Positions 1-6,778 of a DNA stretch of 9,255 bases are shown in pieces. Where the stretch lies: positions 1 through 9,255 of the forward strand of contig CAZADH010000252.1 in assembly GCA_964483805.1 (NCBI GenBank), given 5' to 3'. How positions within the stretch are numbered: the first letter of the stretch is position 1; each line of letters starts with the position of its first letter. This DNA comes from CAZADH01 sp964483805. Lineage in GTDB: Bacteria; Muiribacteriota; Ozemobacteria; Ozemobacterales; Ozemobacteraceae. The notes below the pieces were generated by a model. It had not been told where the DNA came from. It searched no databases and saw only the letters and a program-made list of their open reading frames with translations. Made by a program: the position numbers and the translations under genes.

Positions 1-251
1 ACTCGTTGCACATTCGGCTGACGCGCTCCGCACAGACCAACGTTGCCGCCAACGATTTCGTGATCGTCTCGACCAACTGTGCGGCGAATGCGACACCGTT
101 TATTGATGCGACGCGGCGCGTTGCGTCAATTGCCGTCCCGGTTGTGTTCGTTCCAGGAAAGGACAAGCTTACCATTCCCACGAACACCACCTTTGCAGAC
201 TACTCAGGTACGAGGTGTCGGCCTGATTCCATGGCCATTGCGGCTCGTTGA
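1..251 (+). CDS. Pilin-like protein, C-terminal fragment (5' end outside window)
   Basis: This is the last 83 or so codons of a gene that enters from the left edge, read in the frame of base 3 and ending at TGA 249-251. The TTG at base 6 is not taken as a start because the frame is open to the window edge and the fragment lacks any N-terminal pilin helix. The visible part resembles the C-terminal domains of the two pilins downstream. It has an L-x-I-R-L-T-R strand near its start, matched by LRLDFTR in the pilin at 1318. Near its end it has PGKDKLTIPTNTTFADYSG, matched by PGSSTIRVASTNVTLKDYSG there and by GKDTVTIAVNNNLIDGNNG in the pilin at 476. All three proteins end in a short basic tail finishing with Arg. 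I infer a third tandem paralogue. The N-terminal prepilin leader cannot be checked here. Confidence 0.7.
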   Translation, partial: SLHIRLTRSAQTNVAANDFVIVSTNCAANATPFIDATRRVASIAVPVVFVPGKDKLTIPTNTTFADYSGTRCRPDSMAIAAR

Positions 252-259
252 CGGGGTGA

Positions 260-296
260 CCGAGCGCGTCGGCCGTTTTGGTGTCGGCGCGCTCGG
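260..296 (+). terminator. Candidate hairpin terminator after the first pilin gene
   Basis: A perfect 9-bp stem pairs CCGAGCGCG (260-268) with CGCGCTCGG (288-296) around a 19-base loop, starting 9 bases after the upstream stop codon. The position suits a terminator. However, the 3' side continues GTTCTGCC with no T run, so it may instead be an RNA-stabilising 3' end or a Rho-assisted stop. Confidence 0.4.
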
Positions 297-406
297 GTTC
301 TGCCCGGAGATCTGAACCGGCGGAGTTTTCTGTCGCGTTGGACGCACTCGAGCCGGGGCTGCCTCGGGATGGTGGTCTGTCTTCGCACGCAGAGCCAGCA
401 ACGCCC

Positions 407-441
407 TTTCCATGTTTTTCTTTTCATTACATTGTATTGAC
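407..441 (+). promoter_or_regulatory. AT-rich stretch upstream of the second pilin, possible promoter region
   Basis: Bases 407-441 are markedly T-rich inside a GC-rich region and lie 35-70 bases upstream of the pilin start at 476. A hairpin follows the previous gene, so a promoter is expected in this gap. I cannot fix a -35/-10 pair: TGTATT (433-438) is a fair -10 but has no good -35 at 17 bases, and TTGACG (437-442) has no good -10 after it. The rest of the 252-475 gap shows no credible gene. Confidence 0.2.
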
Positions 442-475
442 GCCGACGCAGGGTCGTCGGGATTGTGAGTCGAAT

Positions 476-1165
476 ATGATCACTCGCCGTGGTGTGACGC
501 TCATCGAACTGCTCATCGTTATCACGATTATCGCGATTCTGTCGGGTGCTGCGCTGCCTTACGTGCAGCAGTATCTCGATGACTCGAAGCAGTCACGGTG
601 CAAACAGGACCTCGATGAGATCAAGGGAGCGCTGGCCCGTTATGAGGTTGCGCGCGGGCAGGAGTATCCCGACACGAACACCGGGATCGCCAGTCTGGTT
701 GGGCCGTATCTGTCGAAAATGCTCATCGATCCATGGGGTGCACCGTATCTCGTCTACGGTGCATCGTCCACCGTTCTGTCGCGTGGCCCGGATGGTGTAG
801 ACAACTCCGGTGACGAAGTGATCGTCGAGTTTCGCCCCCCGATGGCCGTGTCTGACGTGTTCTGGGTCGACACCAACAACGACGGCCAGGTCGGGGCAGG
901 CGATTCGCTGAACTTGAAGGTTACCCGACCGGGGAAACTGCCGGGGACTCTTGCCGCCGCTGACTTTACGGTCAGCAGTGGGTGGGCGGTGGCAATTTCC
1001 GGCGCAGCCTGGGTGCAGAATGGTCGCGTAGCCTCCTATGGGTTGTCGGGATCGCCCGTGTTCCAGGCCGGCAAAGACACGGTGACCATCGCCGTGAACA
1101 ACAATCTGATCGACGGCAACAACGGCAAGGCCCGCCAGGACACGCAAAAGATCAAGGCTCGCTGA
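476..1165 (+). CDS. GspG-like pilin/pseudopilin with added C-terminal domain
   Basis: The 229-residue product should be an inner-membrane prepilin, cleaved by a prepilin peptidase and assembled into a pseudopilus or type IV pilus-like fibre. The class III leader is MITRRG followed by VTLIELLIV, with cleavage after Gly6, the conserved Glu at mature position 5 (Glu11), and a hydrophobic helix to about residue 33. ATG 476 is chosen because it puts the leader at normal length; the frame is open further upstream, but that extension has no pilin character. A weak GTGAGT at 465-470 may serve as ribosome binding site. Residues 85-88 are DPWG, followed by SRGPDG and an acidic stretch, as in the major pseudopilin GspG of type II secretion. 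GspG is usually about 140 residues, so residues 120-229 are extra. They open with D132-TNNDGQVGAG-D143, a DxNxDGxxxxxD calcium-loop-like motif, then beta-rich sequence resembling bacterial Ig-like domains. It could be a minor pilin or adhesin-type pilin; the GspG likeness does not prove type II secretion. Confidence 0.85.
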   Translation: MITRRGVTLIELLIVITIIAILSGAALPYVQQYLDDSKQSRCKQDLDEIKGALARYEVARGQEYPDTNTGIASLVGPYLSKMLIDPWGAPYLVYGASSTVLSRGPDGVDNSGDEVIVEFRPPMAVSDVFWVDTNNDGQVGAGDSLNLKVTRPGKLPGTLAAADFTVSSGWAVAISGAAWVQNGRVASYGLSGSPVFQAGKDTVTIAVNNNLIDGNNGKARQDTQKIKAR

Positions 1166-1186
1166 CTTCGTTTCGTTGTCAGAAGG

Positions 1187-1204
1187 CGCCGACCCGAGTC
1201 GGCG
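1187..1204 (+). other. Short perfect hairpin in the pilin 3' region
   Basis: CGCCGAC (1187-1193) and GTCGGCG (1198-1204) form a perfect 7-bp stem with a CCGA tetraloop, 21 bases after the pilin stop codon and 20 bases before the intrinsic terminator. It has no T run of its own. It may help protect the 3' end of the pilin mRNA, which would suit a highly expressed structural gene. Confidence 0.4.
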
Positions 1205-1223
1205 TGTGACGCCATACCTTTCG

Positions 1224-1262
1224 GCCCCCGCACCGGTTATCGCGACCGGTCCGGGGGCTTTT
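1224..1262 (+). terminator. Rho-independent terminator after the second pilin
   Basis: GCCCCCG-C-ACCGGT (1224-1237) pairs with ACCGGT-C-CGGGGGC (1245-1258). This gives a 13-bp GC-rich stem with a single C/C mismatch and a 7-base loop, followed at once by TTTT (1259-1262). It lies about 60 bases past the stop codon at 1165. It implies that the pilin at 476 is transcribed separately from the run starting at 1318, at least in part. Confidence 0.8.
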
Positions 1263-1280
1263 GCTGTCACGTTCGGGCGG

Positions 1281-1309
1281 TTGCGTCCCCCTGGGGGGTG
1301 TGGTATGGT
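1281..1309 (+). promoter_or_regulatory. Weak candidate promoter for the pilin-ligase-transporter operon
   Basis: TTGCGT (1281-1286) and TATGGT (1304-1309) are spaced by 17 bases, and a TG at 1301-1302 gives an extended -10. The spacer holds a CCCCC-T-GGGGG inverted repeat (1287-1297). A promoter is needed between the terminator ending at 1262 and the start codon at 1318. If this is it, transcription would begin close to base 1316 and the mRNA would be almost leaderless. The -35 match is poor (3 of 6), so this is tentative. Confidence 0.25.
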
Positions 1310-1317
1310 GATTCGCC

Positions 1318-2055
1318 ATGAAGCCCAACAAACGCGGATTCAGTCTGCTCGAGCTGGTTGTCGTCGTTGCCATTCTGGCGATTCTCGTGGGTGCGGCCAT
1401 TCCGTACTACCAGAATTACGTGAAGGATACGAAGGTTGCGAAGGCAAAGCAGGAACTCGACATCATTCGTGACGCCCTGCTCAAGTTCAACACCTTTGAA
1501 GAAAAGAAGTACAGCTACGCCGACGTTTCGCCGTTGATCGGCAAATACCTGCACAACATCACCCGCGATCCGTGGGGGCGGGATTACGTCGTCGAGCCCG
1601 ATACGGGGTTGATCCGCTGCCAGGGGGCCGATCATCTCGATGCCGGCGACGACATCGTCGTTGATTACCTGTCACCGCTGGCCCTGCAGGCCGCGACCTG
1701 GATCGACACCGACGCGAACCAGCACATCAACGATGGCGATGTCTTGCGCCTCGATTTCACCCGCAAGTTGGCCACTTCAGGGGCCAACGTCACCATGGGC
1801 TATGCGCCGGGTGGCGGGGTCAGTCTGCTGATCAGCTCCGAGTGCGTGTTGTTACCGGCCACGCCGACCAACTCGTTGCTCACCTATCTCGATTTTCGGG
1901 TCACCGGTCCCGCGATTGACACGGCCTTCTATCCCGGCAGTTCGACGATCCGGGTGGCCTCGACCAACGTGACGCTGAAAGACTACTCCGGTCGCAAAGC
2001 CCTCGGTTCAGACGGTGAACTGAAGGGGCTCGAGGCCGTAATCAAACCGCGGTGA
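1318..2055 (+). CDS. GspG-like pilin/pseudopilin with added C-terminal domain
   Basis: The 245-residue product is a second complete prepilin. Its leader MKPNKRG is followed by FSLLELVVVVAIL, giving cleavage after Gly7, Phe at mature position 1 and Glu at mature position 5 (Glu12); the hydrophobic helix runs to about residue 30. DPWG is at 84-87, followed by an acidic region near 105-116 (DHLDAGDD) that occupies the place of the GspG metal-binding segment. Residues 120-245 are an extension shared with the two neighbouring pilins, including DTDANQHINDGD at 130-141, a degenerate form of the calcium-loop-like motif in the pilin at 476, and a closing strand plus DYSG motif at 222-225. ATG 1318 is the only sensible start because it places the leader correctly. 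No strong Shine-Dalgarno is seen at normal spacing. The stop lies 5 bases before the Wzy_C gene, so the two are probably cotranscribed and translationally coupled. Assembly proteins (ATPase, platform protein, prepilin peptidase) are not in the window. Confidence 0.87.
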   Translation: MKPNKRGFSLLELVVVVAILAILVGAAIPYYQNYVKDTKVAKAKQELDIIRDALLKFNTFEEKKYSYADVSPLIGKYLHNITRDPWGRDYVVEPDTGLIRCQGADHLDAGDDIVVDYLSPLALQAATWIDTDANQHINDGDVLRLDFTRKLATSGANVTMGYAPGGGVSLLISSECVLLPATPTNSLLTYLDFRVTGPAIDTAFYPGSSTIRVASTNVTLKDYSGRKALGSDGELKGLEAVIKPR

Positions 2056-2057
2056 CA
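2051..2057 (+). promoter_or_regulatory. Ribosome binding site that decides the Wzy_C gene start
   Basis: GGTGACA lies 3 bases before ATG 2061 and overlaps the pilin stop codon. The same string GGTGACA, with the same distance to ATG, precedes the lipoprotein gene at 5016. GGTGA matches the 3' part of the extended Shine-Dalgarno consensus. This favours ATG 2061 over the in-frame GTG 2052 and ATG 2142. Confidence 0.5.
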
Positions 2058-2060
2058 GCC

Positions 2061-4985
2061 ATGACGCGTGATTCCGAGATTTCCTCCCGACAACGTCGCC
2101 GATCCCGGGGCCAACAGCTCGAGGTTGCTCGGGTCGGTAGCATGGGGGCACAGGTCGACCCCGGGCATCCGGCCACGCTCATCAATATCCTGATCTTTTT
2201 GGCGTTGTGTGCGATCACGCTGATCGTGCCGCATCTTTTGTCGCGACAGACGACCGAGAACTTCCTGACTCCCAAGGAGTTCGTCACCCGCATCTCGGCG
2301 GGGGTGCTGTTGCTGGTGCTGGCGGTGCGGTTCATGGTGTCGGGCAAGGTCGCCCCGACCCGGTCGCGCTTCGACCTGCCGATCGTGCTGTTCTTCTCGT
2401 TCTGTCTGTTTTCGATCTTCTGGAACCTGAACCCGGCCTCGGCGGCGCGTGACCTGCGCAACACCCTGCTTGTATTGTCATTGTATGTCGCCATCGTCAA
2501 CTGTATTCAGTGGCGCTGGCAGATCTCGACATTGCTATGGTGCATGGTCATCGTCGGCGTGACGACGTCGCTGCTCGGCATCATGGAAGCCTACTTCATC
2601 TTCTTCCGGATTCCGGTGACGGGTGGGGCGCCGTACTACGCGTCGCCCGAGATCGCCTCGGGGGTCATCGATCCGCGCGACTATTACATTCCGCTGTTCC
2701 CGCAGCTCGGCAAACAAGAGAATATGTTGTATGCGGTCATCTCGACGTTCGGAAACCGCAACTATCTGGCGACGTTCACCATGTTCACGTCGTTCGTGTC
2801 GATGGGATTCATGTTCTATTACCGCAACCTGCTGGTGCGCGGCCTGGCGCTGTTGTCGCTGTTCATCATGGTTGGCGGCATGGTCATTACCCGGTGCCGG
2901 GCCGGTCTGATCGGCCTGGCCTGTGGGGCGGCGGTGGTGTTCCTGTTCATGATCATGCGTGAAGCCGGCCGTCGGTTCATTCGCAACAACCGCTTGTTCT
3001 TCGTGATCGTCGCCTGGCTGTGCATCGTGCCGATCGTGGTCACCGCCTTCACGCTCAATTACTCGATGGTCGACAAGATCAAATCGACCTTCACGCTCGA
3101 CCGCAAGGTGAGCAATACCTACGAGCGGTTGTGGGTCTGGTTTGCTACCATCGAGTCGTTCGCCTATTCGCCTTCCCGGCTGCTGTTGGGGCAGGGGTTC
3201 GGCAGTTTCAAGCACTTCTTCCCGCTGCAGCAGGCCGAGACCTTCCAGCGGCATCCCTCGGCCGACAACGACACGTTCACGCCGGTGACCTTCCGCCAGG
3301 CCCACAACGACTGGTTGCAACTGGTGTCGGAGTTGGGGTTGATCGGTCTGGTGTTGTTCCTGTTTCTGGTGTGGCGGGTGTACTCGGTGCCGCTCCGGCA
3401 GATGGATGAACACCTGCGCGAGTTGTATCCCGAATCCACACAGGGCGGTGGTGTTGGCCAGCGGGAGGCGGCGGCGCCGGCGGTTCGCGATGCGAGTCTG
3501 ATGGCCAGTATCCCCGACGCGGTATCTTACGTTTTTGTCGGTGTGTGGTTCGAGGTGGTCGAGGTGGTGCAGAACTACCTGCAGGGCCGGATGCCGGCGC
3601 CGGTGACCACCGGGGCCGCCCGCGCTGAATTGCAGGGAGAGCACGTGGTGATGCTCGCTTGTCTGGGCGCGTTGTCGTCGCAGTTGTTCGCAGCCGGACC
3701 GGACTTCCCGTTCCATCGGATCGAGACGGCACTTTACGCTGTATTGATGCTCGGCATCCTCGCCGCGGTGACCGAGTCGCGGTTCATGACCCGGTCGATC
3801 CCAACCGAAGAGAAGCTGCTGCCTGCCGATCAACAACCGATTCTCGCGATTGTTCTGGGGGCAATGGGGGCGTTGGCCTGTGTCACGGTCGCCACCAGCG
3901 AATGGACCTCGTGGGATGCCGACATCAAGGTGCGCACTGCCGATGCGTATCTCGAGACCCGGCAACCCGAGATGATCGGTCGGGCGCAAGAGCTTCTGGT
4001 TACCGCGGCGAAGATGGACCCGTTGCCCGGTGATCCGTATTTGAAGCTGTCGATGATTCAAGAAATGAACAACAACGCCAGCGCGGCGATGAAGCTCGCG
4101 GAACTGGCCGAGAAGAACATCAATTTCAACGCCCGTTCGACCTACCATTCGGTGGTCTTCCGCAAGATGCACGTGGCGTATCACCTGATGAACGATCGCG
4201 AACTCGCCATGAAACTGGCCGAAGAGGGCCTGCGGCTCACCAACGGCGATGCCCGCTCGATCTACTATTTCTACATTGGCAAGATTGCCATGGAAACGGG
4301 CGATCTGAAGAAAGCCGAATGGGCGTTGCGCGGGTGTTCGTTGTTCGCCGCGTTCAAACAACAGGCGCTGGGGAATCTGGCGTTGTTGCAGGCCAGCACC
4401 GGGAAGTGGCAGGACGCGTACGACACCGCGGCCAGTTACACCGAGTTGTACCCCAACGACGCGCCGATGCTGAACATTCTTGGTTTGTCGGCCAGCAATC
4501 TGGGCCGGCTGGCGACCGCCGAGGCGGTGTTGCGGCAGGCGGTGGCCTTGTCGCCTGGCCAGGCGGTCTATCGCCGCGACCTGGGCACGACGTTGTTGCG
4601 TGCCGGCAAGGTCGAAGAAGGCGCCGGATTGCTCGTCGATGCACTGGTGGCGCCCGATCTGCCGCCGCAGGTGCGCGCCGAGGTGCGCAAGGTGTTCGGG
4701 CTGGACCCGAACGGCTCGGATGTGCCGTCCCGTGCTGAGTTGCTGCGTCGGGTCGGTATCGGTGGTCCGCCACCGGTCGCGCCGGCCACCGCGTCGACAC
4801 CGGCCCCCGCTCCAGGAGCGGTCCCAACCCCTGGGCCGACCCCTGCACCGACCCCTGCGCCCGTGCCCGTCCCTGTGCCCGCACCGGTTCCGACCCCTGG
4901 GCCCACGCCTGTTCCTGCGCCCGCCGTGGGGCCGGCGTCTGCCGCGGTCGCAACCGGTCCGGTGGCGCCGGCGGCCGGGCAGTAA
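2061..4985 (+). CDS. Wzy_C / O-antigen ligase family membrane protein with TPR domain and Pro-rich tail
   Basis: The 974-residue protein has three parts. Residues about 40-612 form a polytopic inner-membrane domain with roughly 12 hydrophobic segments. It carries family features: GNRNYLA (231-237), CRAG (279-282, Cys where Ser is common), GQGFG (377-381), AHNDWLQ (414-420) followed by a membrane segment, and DFPFHR (548-553). Residues about 615-865 are helical repeats of TPR type. The last 70 or so residues are Pro/Ala/Thr/Val-rich. Wzy_C proteins transfer or polymerise lipid-linked glycans on the periplasmic side, with His in the large periplasmic loop important for catalysis; His415 is the likely equivalent. 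The family includes WaaL O-antigen ligases, Wzy polymerases and pilin or general O-oligosaccharyltransferases (PglL, PilO/TfpO). Placement 5 bases after a pilin stop codon makes a pilin-glycosylating role attractive, but this is inference. Start choice rests on the GGTGACA site; GTG 2052 and ATG 2142 are alternatives. The segment from about 445 to 525 looks like an insertion relative to compact family members. Confidence 0.82.
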   Translation: MTRDSEISSRQRRRSRGQQLEVARVGSMGAQVDPGHPATLINILIFLALCAITLIVPHLLSRQTTENFLTPKEFVTRISAGVLLLVLAVRFMVSGKVAPTRSRFDLPIVLFFSFCLFSIFWNLNPASAARDLRNTLLVLSLYVAIVNCIQWRWQISTLLWCMVIVGVTTSLLGIMEAYFIFFRIPVTGGAPYYASPEIASGVIDPRDYYIPLFPQLGKQENMLYAVISTFGNRNYLATFTMFTSFVSMGFMFYYRNLLVRGLALLSLFIMVGGMVITRCRAGLIGLACGAAVVFLFMIMREAGRRFIRNNRLFFVIVAWLCIVPIVVTAFTLNYSMVDKIKSTFTLDRKVSNTYERLWVWFATIESFAYSPSRLLLGQGFGSFKHFFPLQQAETFQRHPSADNDTFTPVTFRQAHNDWLQLVSELGLIGLVLFLFLVWRVYSVPLRQMDEHLRELYPESTQGGGVGQREAAAPAVRDASLMASIPDAVSYVFVGVWFEVVEVVQNYLQGRMPAPVTTGAARAELQGEHVVMLACLGALSSQLFAAGPDFPFHRIETALYAVLMLGILAAVTESRFMTRSIPTEEKLLPADQQPILAIVLGAMGALACVTVATSEWTSWDADIKVRTADAYLETRQPEMIGRAQELLVTAAKMDPLPGDPYLKLSMIQEMNNNASAAMKLAELAEKNINFNARSTYHSVVFRKMHVAYHLMNDRELAMKLAEEGLRLTNGDARSIYYFYIGKIAMETGDLKKAEWALRGCSLFAAFKQQALGNLALLQASTGKWQDAYDTAASYTELYPNDAPMLNILGLSASNLGRLATAEAVLRQAVALSPGQAVYRRDLGTTLLRAGKVEEGAGLLVDALVAPDLPPQVRAEVRKVFGLDPNGSDVPSRAELLRRVGIGGPPPVAPATASTPAPAPGAVPTPGPTPAPTPAPVPVPVPAPVPTPGPTPVPAPAVGPASAAVATGPVAPAAGQ
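4767..4979 (+). repeat. Low-complexity Pro/Ala/Thr/Val-coding tract
   Basis: The 3' end of the Wzy_C gene encodes about 70 residues of PAP, PTP and PVP runs, built from imperfect repeats of units such as CCGACCCCTG and CCCGTGCC. It is in frame and ends at TAA 4983-4985. Such tracts usually form extended linkers and can vary in length between strains by slippage. A tract of similar character occurs in the protein starting at 8948. Confidence 0.75.
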
Positions 4986-5003
4986 TAGCAATACACGATA
5001 TTG

Positions 5004-5010
5004 CAGGTGA
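5004..5010 (+). promoter_or_regulatory. Ribosome binding site of the solute-binding lipoprotein
   Basis: CAGGTGA ends 5 bases before ATG 5016. It supports ATG 5016 over the in-frame TTG 5001, and starting there gives a normal lipoprotein signal peptide. The 30-base gap after the previous stop codon shows no terminator. Confidence 0.6.
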
Positions 5011-5015
5011 CACCC

Positions 5016-6776
5016 ATGAACGACAGTTCGCGTTCCTCTTGGTCGGGGCGTGGCGCTCGCGCGGCGATGGCAGCGCTACTGGTGGCGGGATTGTGTGTGG
5101 CGGCCGGTTGCGGGCGCCAGCCGACGCTTCCCCCGGAAGCGGCCGCGGTCGCGGCGCGTCTGGCGACCGACACCCTTCATTTGTCGCTACCCATGGACCC
5201 GGGGCAACTCAATCCGATTCTGCCGCTCGATGAGTACGGGCGGTTGGTGGTGAACCTGATTCATGCTGCACCGTTGCGGCGGATCGCTTCAGGTGGCTTT
5301 GCCCCCGATCTGTGGCAGAGTCACGAGATCACCGTTGATGACCAGGGCCGTCTGGTGGTGAGCGGCGTTTGGCGTGGCGGGCTTTCGTGGCACGACGGCA
5401 CCGTGTTTTCGCCTGCCGATCTTGTCTTTACCATCGATTGCATGCGTCAGCCTGCCAATCTGTCGCCGTATCGTGAACTGGCCGAGAAGGTGGCGACGGT
5501 GTCGACCGATGCCACCGGCCGGTGCACGGTGGTATTCAGCACCAACGATGTGGCGTGTCTCGAGGTGTTGGCTGCCGGCGTGTTACCGGCCCATCTGATC
5601 GGCGCGCAACCGTTGGCCGACGCCCAGTATCGCTTTGCCTCGGGGACGATCATGGCGGTGACCGCAACGTCTGAAACCGCGCCGGGCGTGGCGTCGACGG
5701 TCGTGACCGCGAGCGGCACGTTGTTGCGCTATCACGAAGCGCCGATCGGTCTGGGGCCGTACGCGATGGCTCTGCCGCGCGATCGCTACTGCATGGTGTT
5801 GCGCGCGCACGGACCAGGAGCGCGTCTGGCTGCCGACGGCACGTTGGGTCCACGGTTCAAAGAGATCCTCGTCGAGTATCACTTCGACCCGGAAGGCATG
5901 GTGCACGGGCTGCGCAGCGGCAAGACCGACGTGGCCTGGTTGCCCTCGGAGCTGGCCCGCGGTTTCAGCGAATTGAAGGTGCAGAATGTGCGACTGGTGC
6001 GGCGACCGAACCCTTCGTACTGGCTGTTGGGTGTCAATACAAAGTGCGCACCGTTCGCTCAGGTCGAGGTGCGGCGTTTGCTGGCTGCAGTGATCGATCG
6101 GGAGGCTCTCGCACGCCTGATCCCGTATGCGGGCACGCCGGCGGCGCGCCCTTGGCCGGCTGCCGGTTCAGCGAGTGCGGCTGCGGTAACGCCCACGATG
6201 GCGCCCGAGGCGGTCAAGGCGAAACTGCAGGCGCTGGGCGCCGTCGACAGCAATGGCGACGGAGTCCTCGAGTTGGGGGGCCGGCCACTGGAGTTGCCGA
6301 TTCTGGTGAACGACGACAATCTTCTGCGCAAGCAGATGGCCGAGAGTCTGACGTCCCGCTGCAATGCGGCCGGATTCAAAGCGTCGGTGACGGCGGTGCC
6401 GTGGTCTGACCTCGTCCAGCAGCGCTTGTTGCCCGGGTCGTATACCGCCTTCCTCATGGCCTTTGCCGTGCCGGCGAACGGCGACTGGCGGGCATTGTGG
6501 GGCAGCCGTGGCATGGCGACCGGCTCGCTCAACTTCACGGGGGTGAGCGACCCGCAGCTCGATGCGTTGTTGGCACAGTTGGCGCGCTGGCCCGTGCCGT
6601 CCGACCGTGCAGCCCTGGTCGAACAGGCGGTTGCCCGGATCCTCGAAGCGGCGCCTGGCGCATTTCTGTTTATACCGGATGACGTCATGGCTGTGCGCGA
6701 CAATGTCCAGGGCGTGGTTGTCGACATGCCGTTATGGGACCTGGACCTGGGCACCTGGGCGAAAACCGCGCCCTGA
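5016..6776 (+). CDS. ABC transporter solute-binding lipoprotein, family 5 (peptide/nickel type)
   Basis: The 586-residue product is a family 5 extracytoplasmic solute-binding protein (SBP_bac_5; OppA/DppA/NikA type), which captures oligopeptides or other solutes and delivers them to an ABC importer. The N-terminus has a basic segment, a hydrophobic core and VAAGC with the lipid-modified Cys at 32. The -3 residue is Ala, which is acceptable though less common than Leu. Family landmarks include APDLW near 96, WHDGTVFSPADLVFT starting near 125, the segment YWLLGVNTKCAPF near 335, then VRRLLAAVIDRE (about 352-364), and DSNGDGVLELGG from 411. The C-terminal half keeps the usual NFTGVSDPQLDALL region and ends in a Trp-containing tail. 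Length is normal for the family. The gene lies 30 bases after the Wzy_C gene and 2 bases before the OppD-type ATPase, so it is in the same operon. Substrate cannot be told from sequence; peptides are the default expectation. No permease gene lies between it and the ATPases. Confidence 0.9.
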   Translation: MNDSSRSSWSGRGARAAMAALLVAGLCVAAGCGRQPTLPPEAAAVAARLATDTLHLSLPMDPGQLNPILPLDEYGRLVVNLIHAAPLRRIASGGFAPDLWQSHEITVDDQGRLVVSGVWRGGLSWHDGTVFSPADLVFTIDCMRQPANLSPYRELAEKVATVSTDATGRCTVVFSTNDVACLEVLAAGVLPAHLIGAQPLADAQYRFASGTIMAVTATSETAPGVASTVVTASGTLLRYHEAPIGLGPYAMALPRDRYCMVLRAHGPGARLAADGTLGPRFKEILVEYHFDPEGMVHGLRSGKTDVAWLPSELARGFSELKVQNVRLVRRPNPSYWLLGVNTKCAPFAQVEVRRLLAAVIDREALARLIPYAGTPAARPWPAAGSASAAAVTPTMAPEAVKAKLQALGAVDSNGDGVLELGGRPLELPILVNDDNLLRKQMAESLTSRCNAAGFKASVTAVPWSDLVQQRLLPGSYTAFLMAFAVPANGDWRALWGSRGMATGSLNFTGVSDPQLDALLAQLARWPVPSDRAALVEQAVARILEAAPGAFLFIPDDVMAVRDNVQGVVVDMPLWDLDLGTWAKTAP

Positions 6777-6778
6777 AT

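Noticed and set aside
429..441. Thirteen-base identity between 429-441 and 7807-7819 (ACATTGTATTGAC)
   Set aside because: A match of this length is expected about once by chance in a window of this size. One copy lies inside the OppF-type coding region, so a shared regulatory role is unlikely.
278..475. N-terminal extension of the pilin at 476 by 66 codons
   Set aside because: The prepilin leader must be short and the MITRRG leader fits exactly at ATG 476. The extra sequence has no signal or domain and overlaps the hairpin after the previous gene.
2535..4991. Very long open frame on the - strand opposite the Wzy_C gene
   Set aside because: It is rich in Arg, His, Gln and Gly with no recognisable domain, and mirrors the codon pattern of a convincing + strand gene. 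GC-rich coding DNA commonly leaves an antisense frame open.
5030..5260. Several short + strand frames overlapping the start of the solute-binding lipoprotein
   Set aside because: They lack ribosome sites and domains and are out-of-frame readings of a gene with a clear lipoprotein signal and family motifs.
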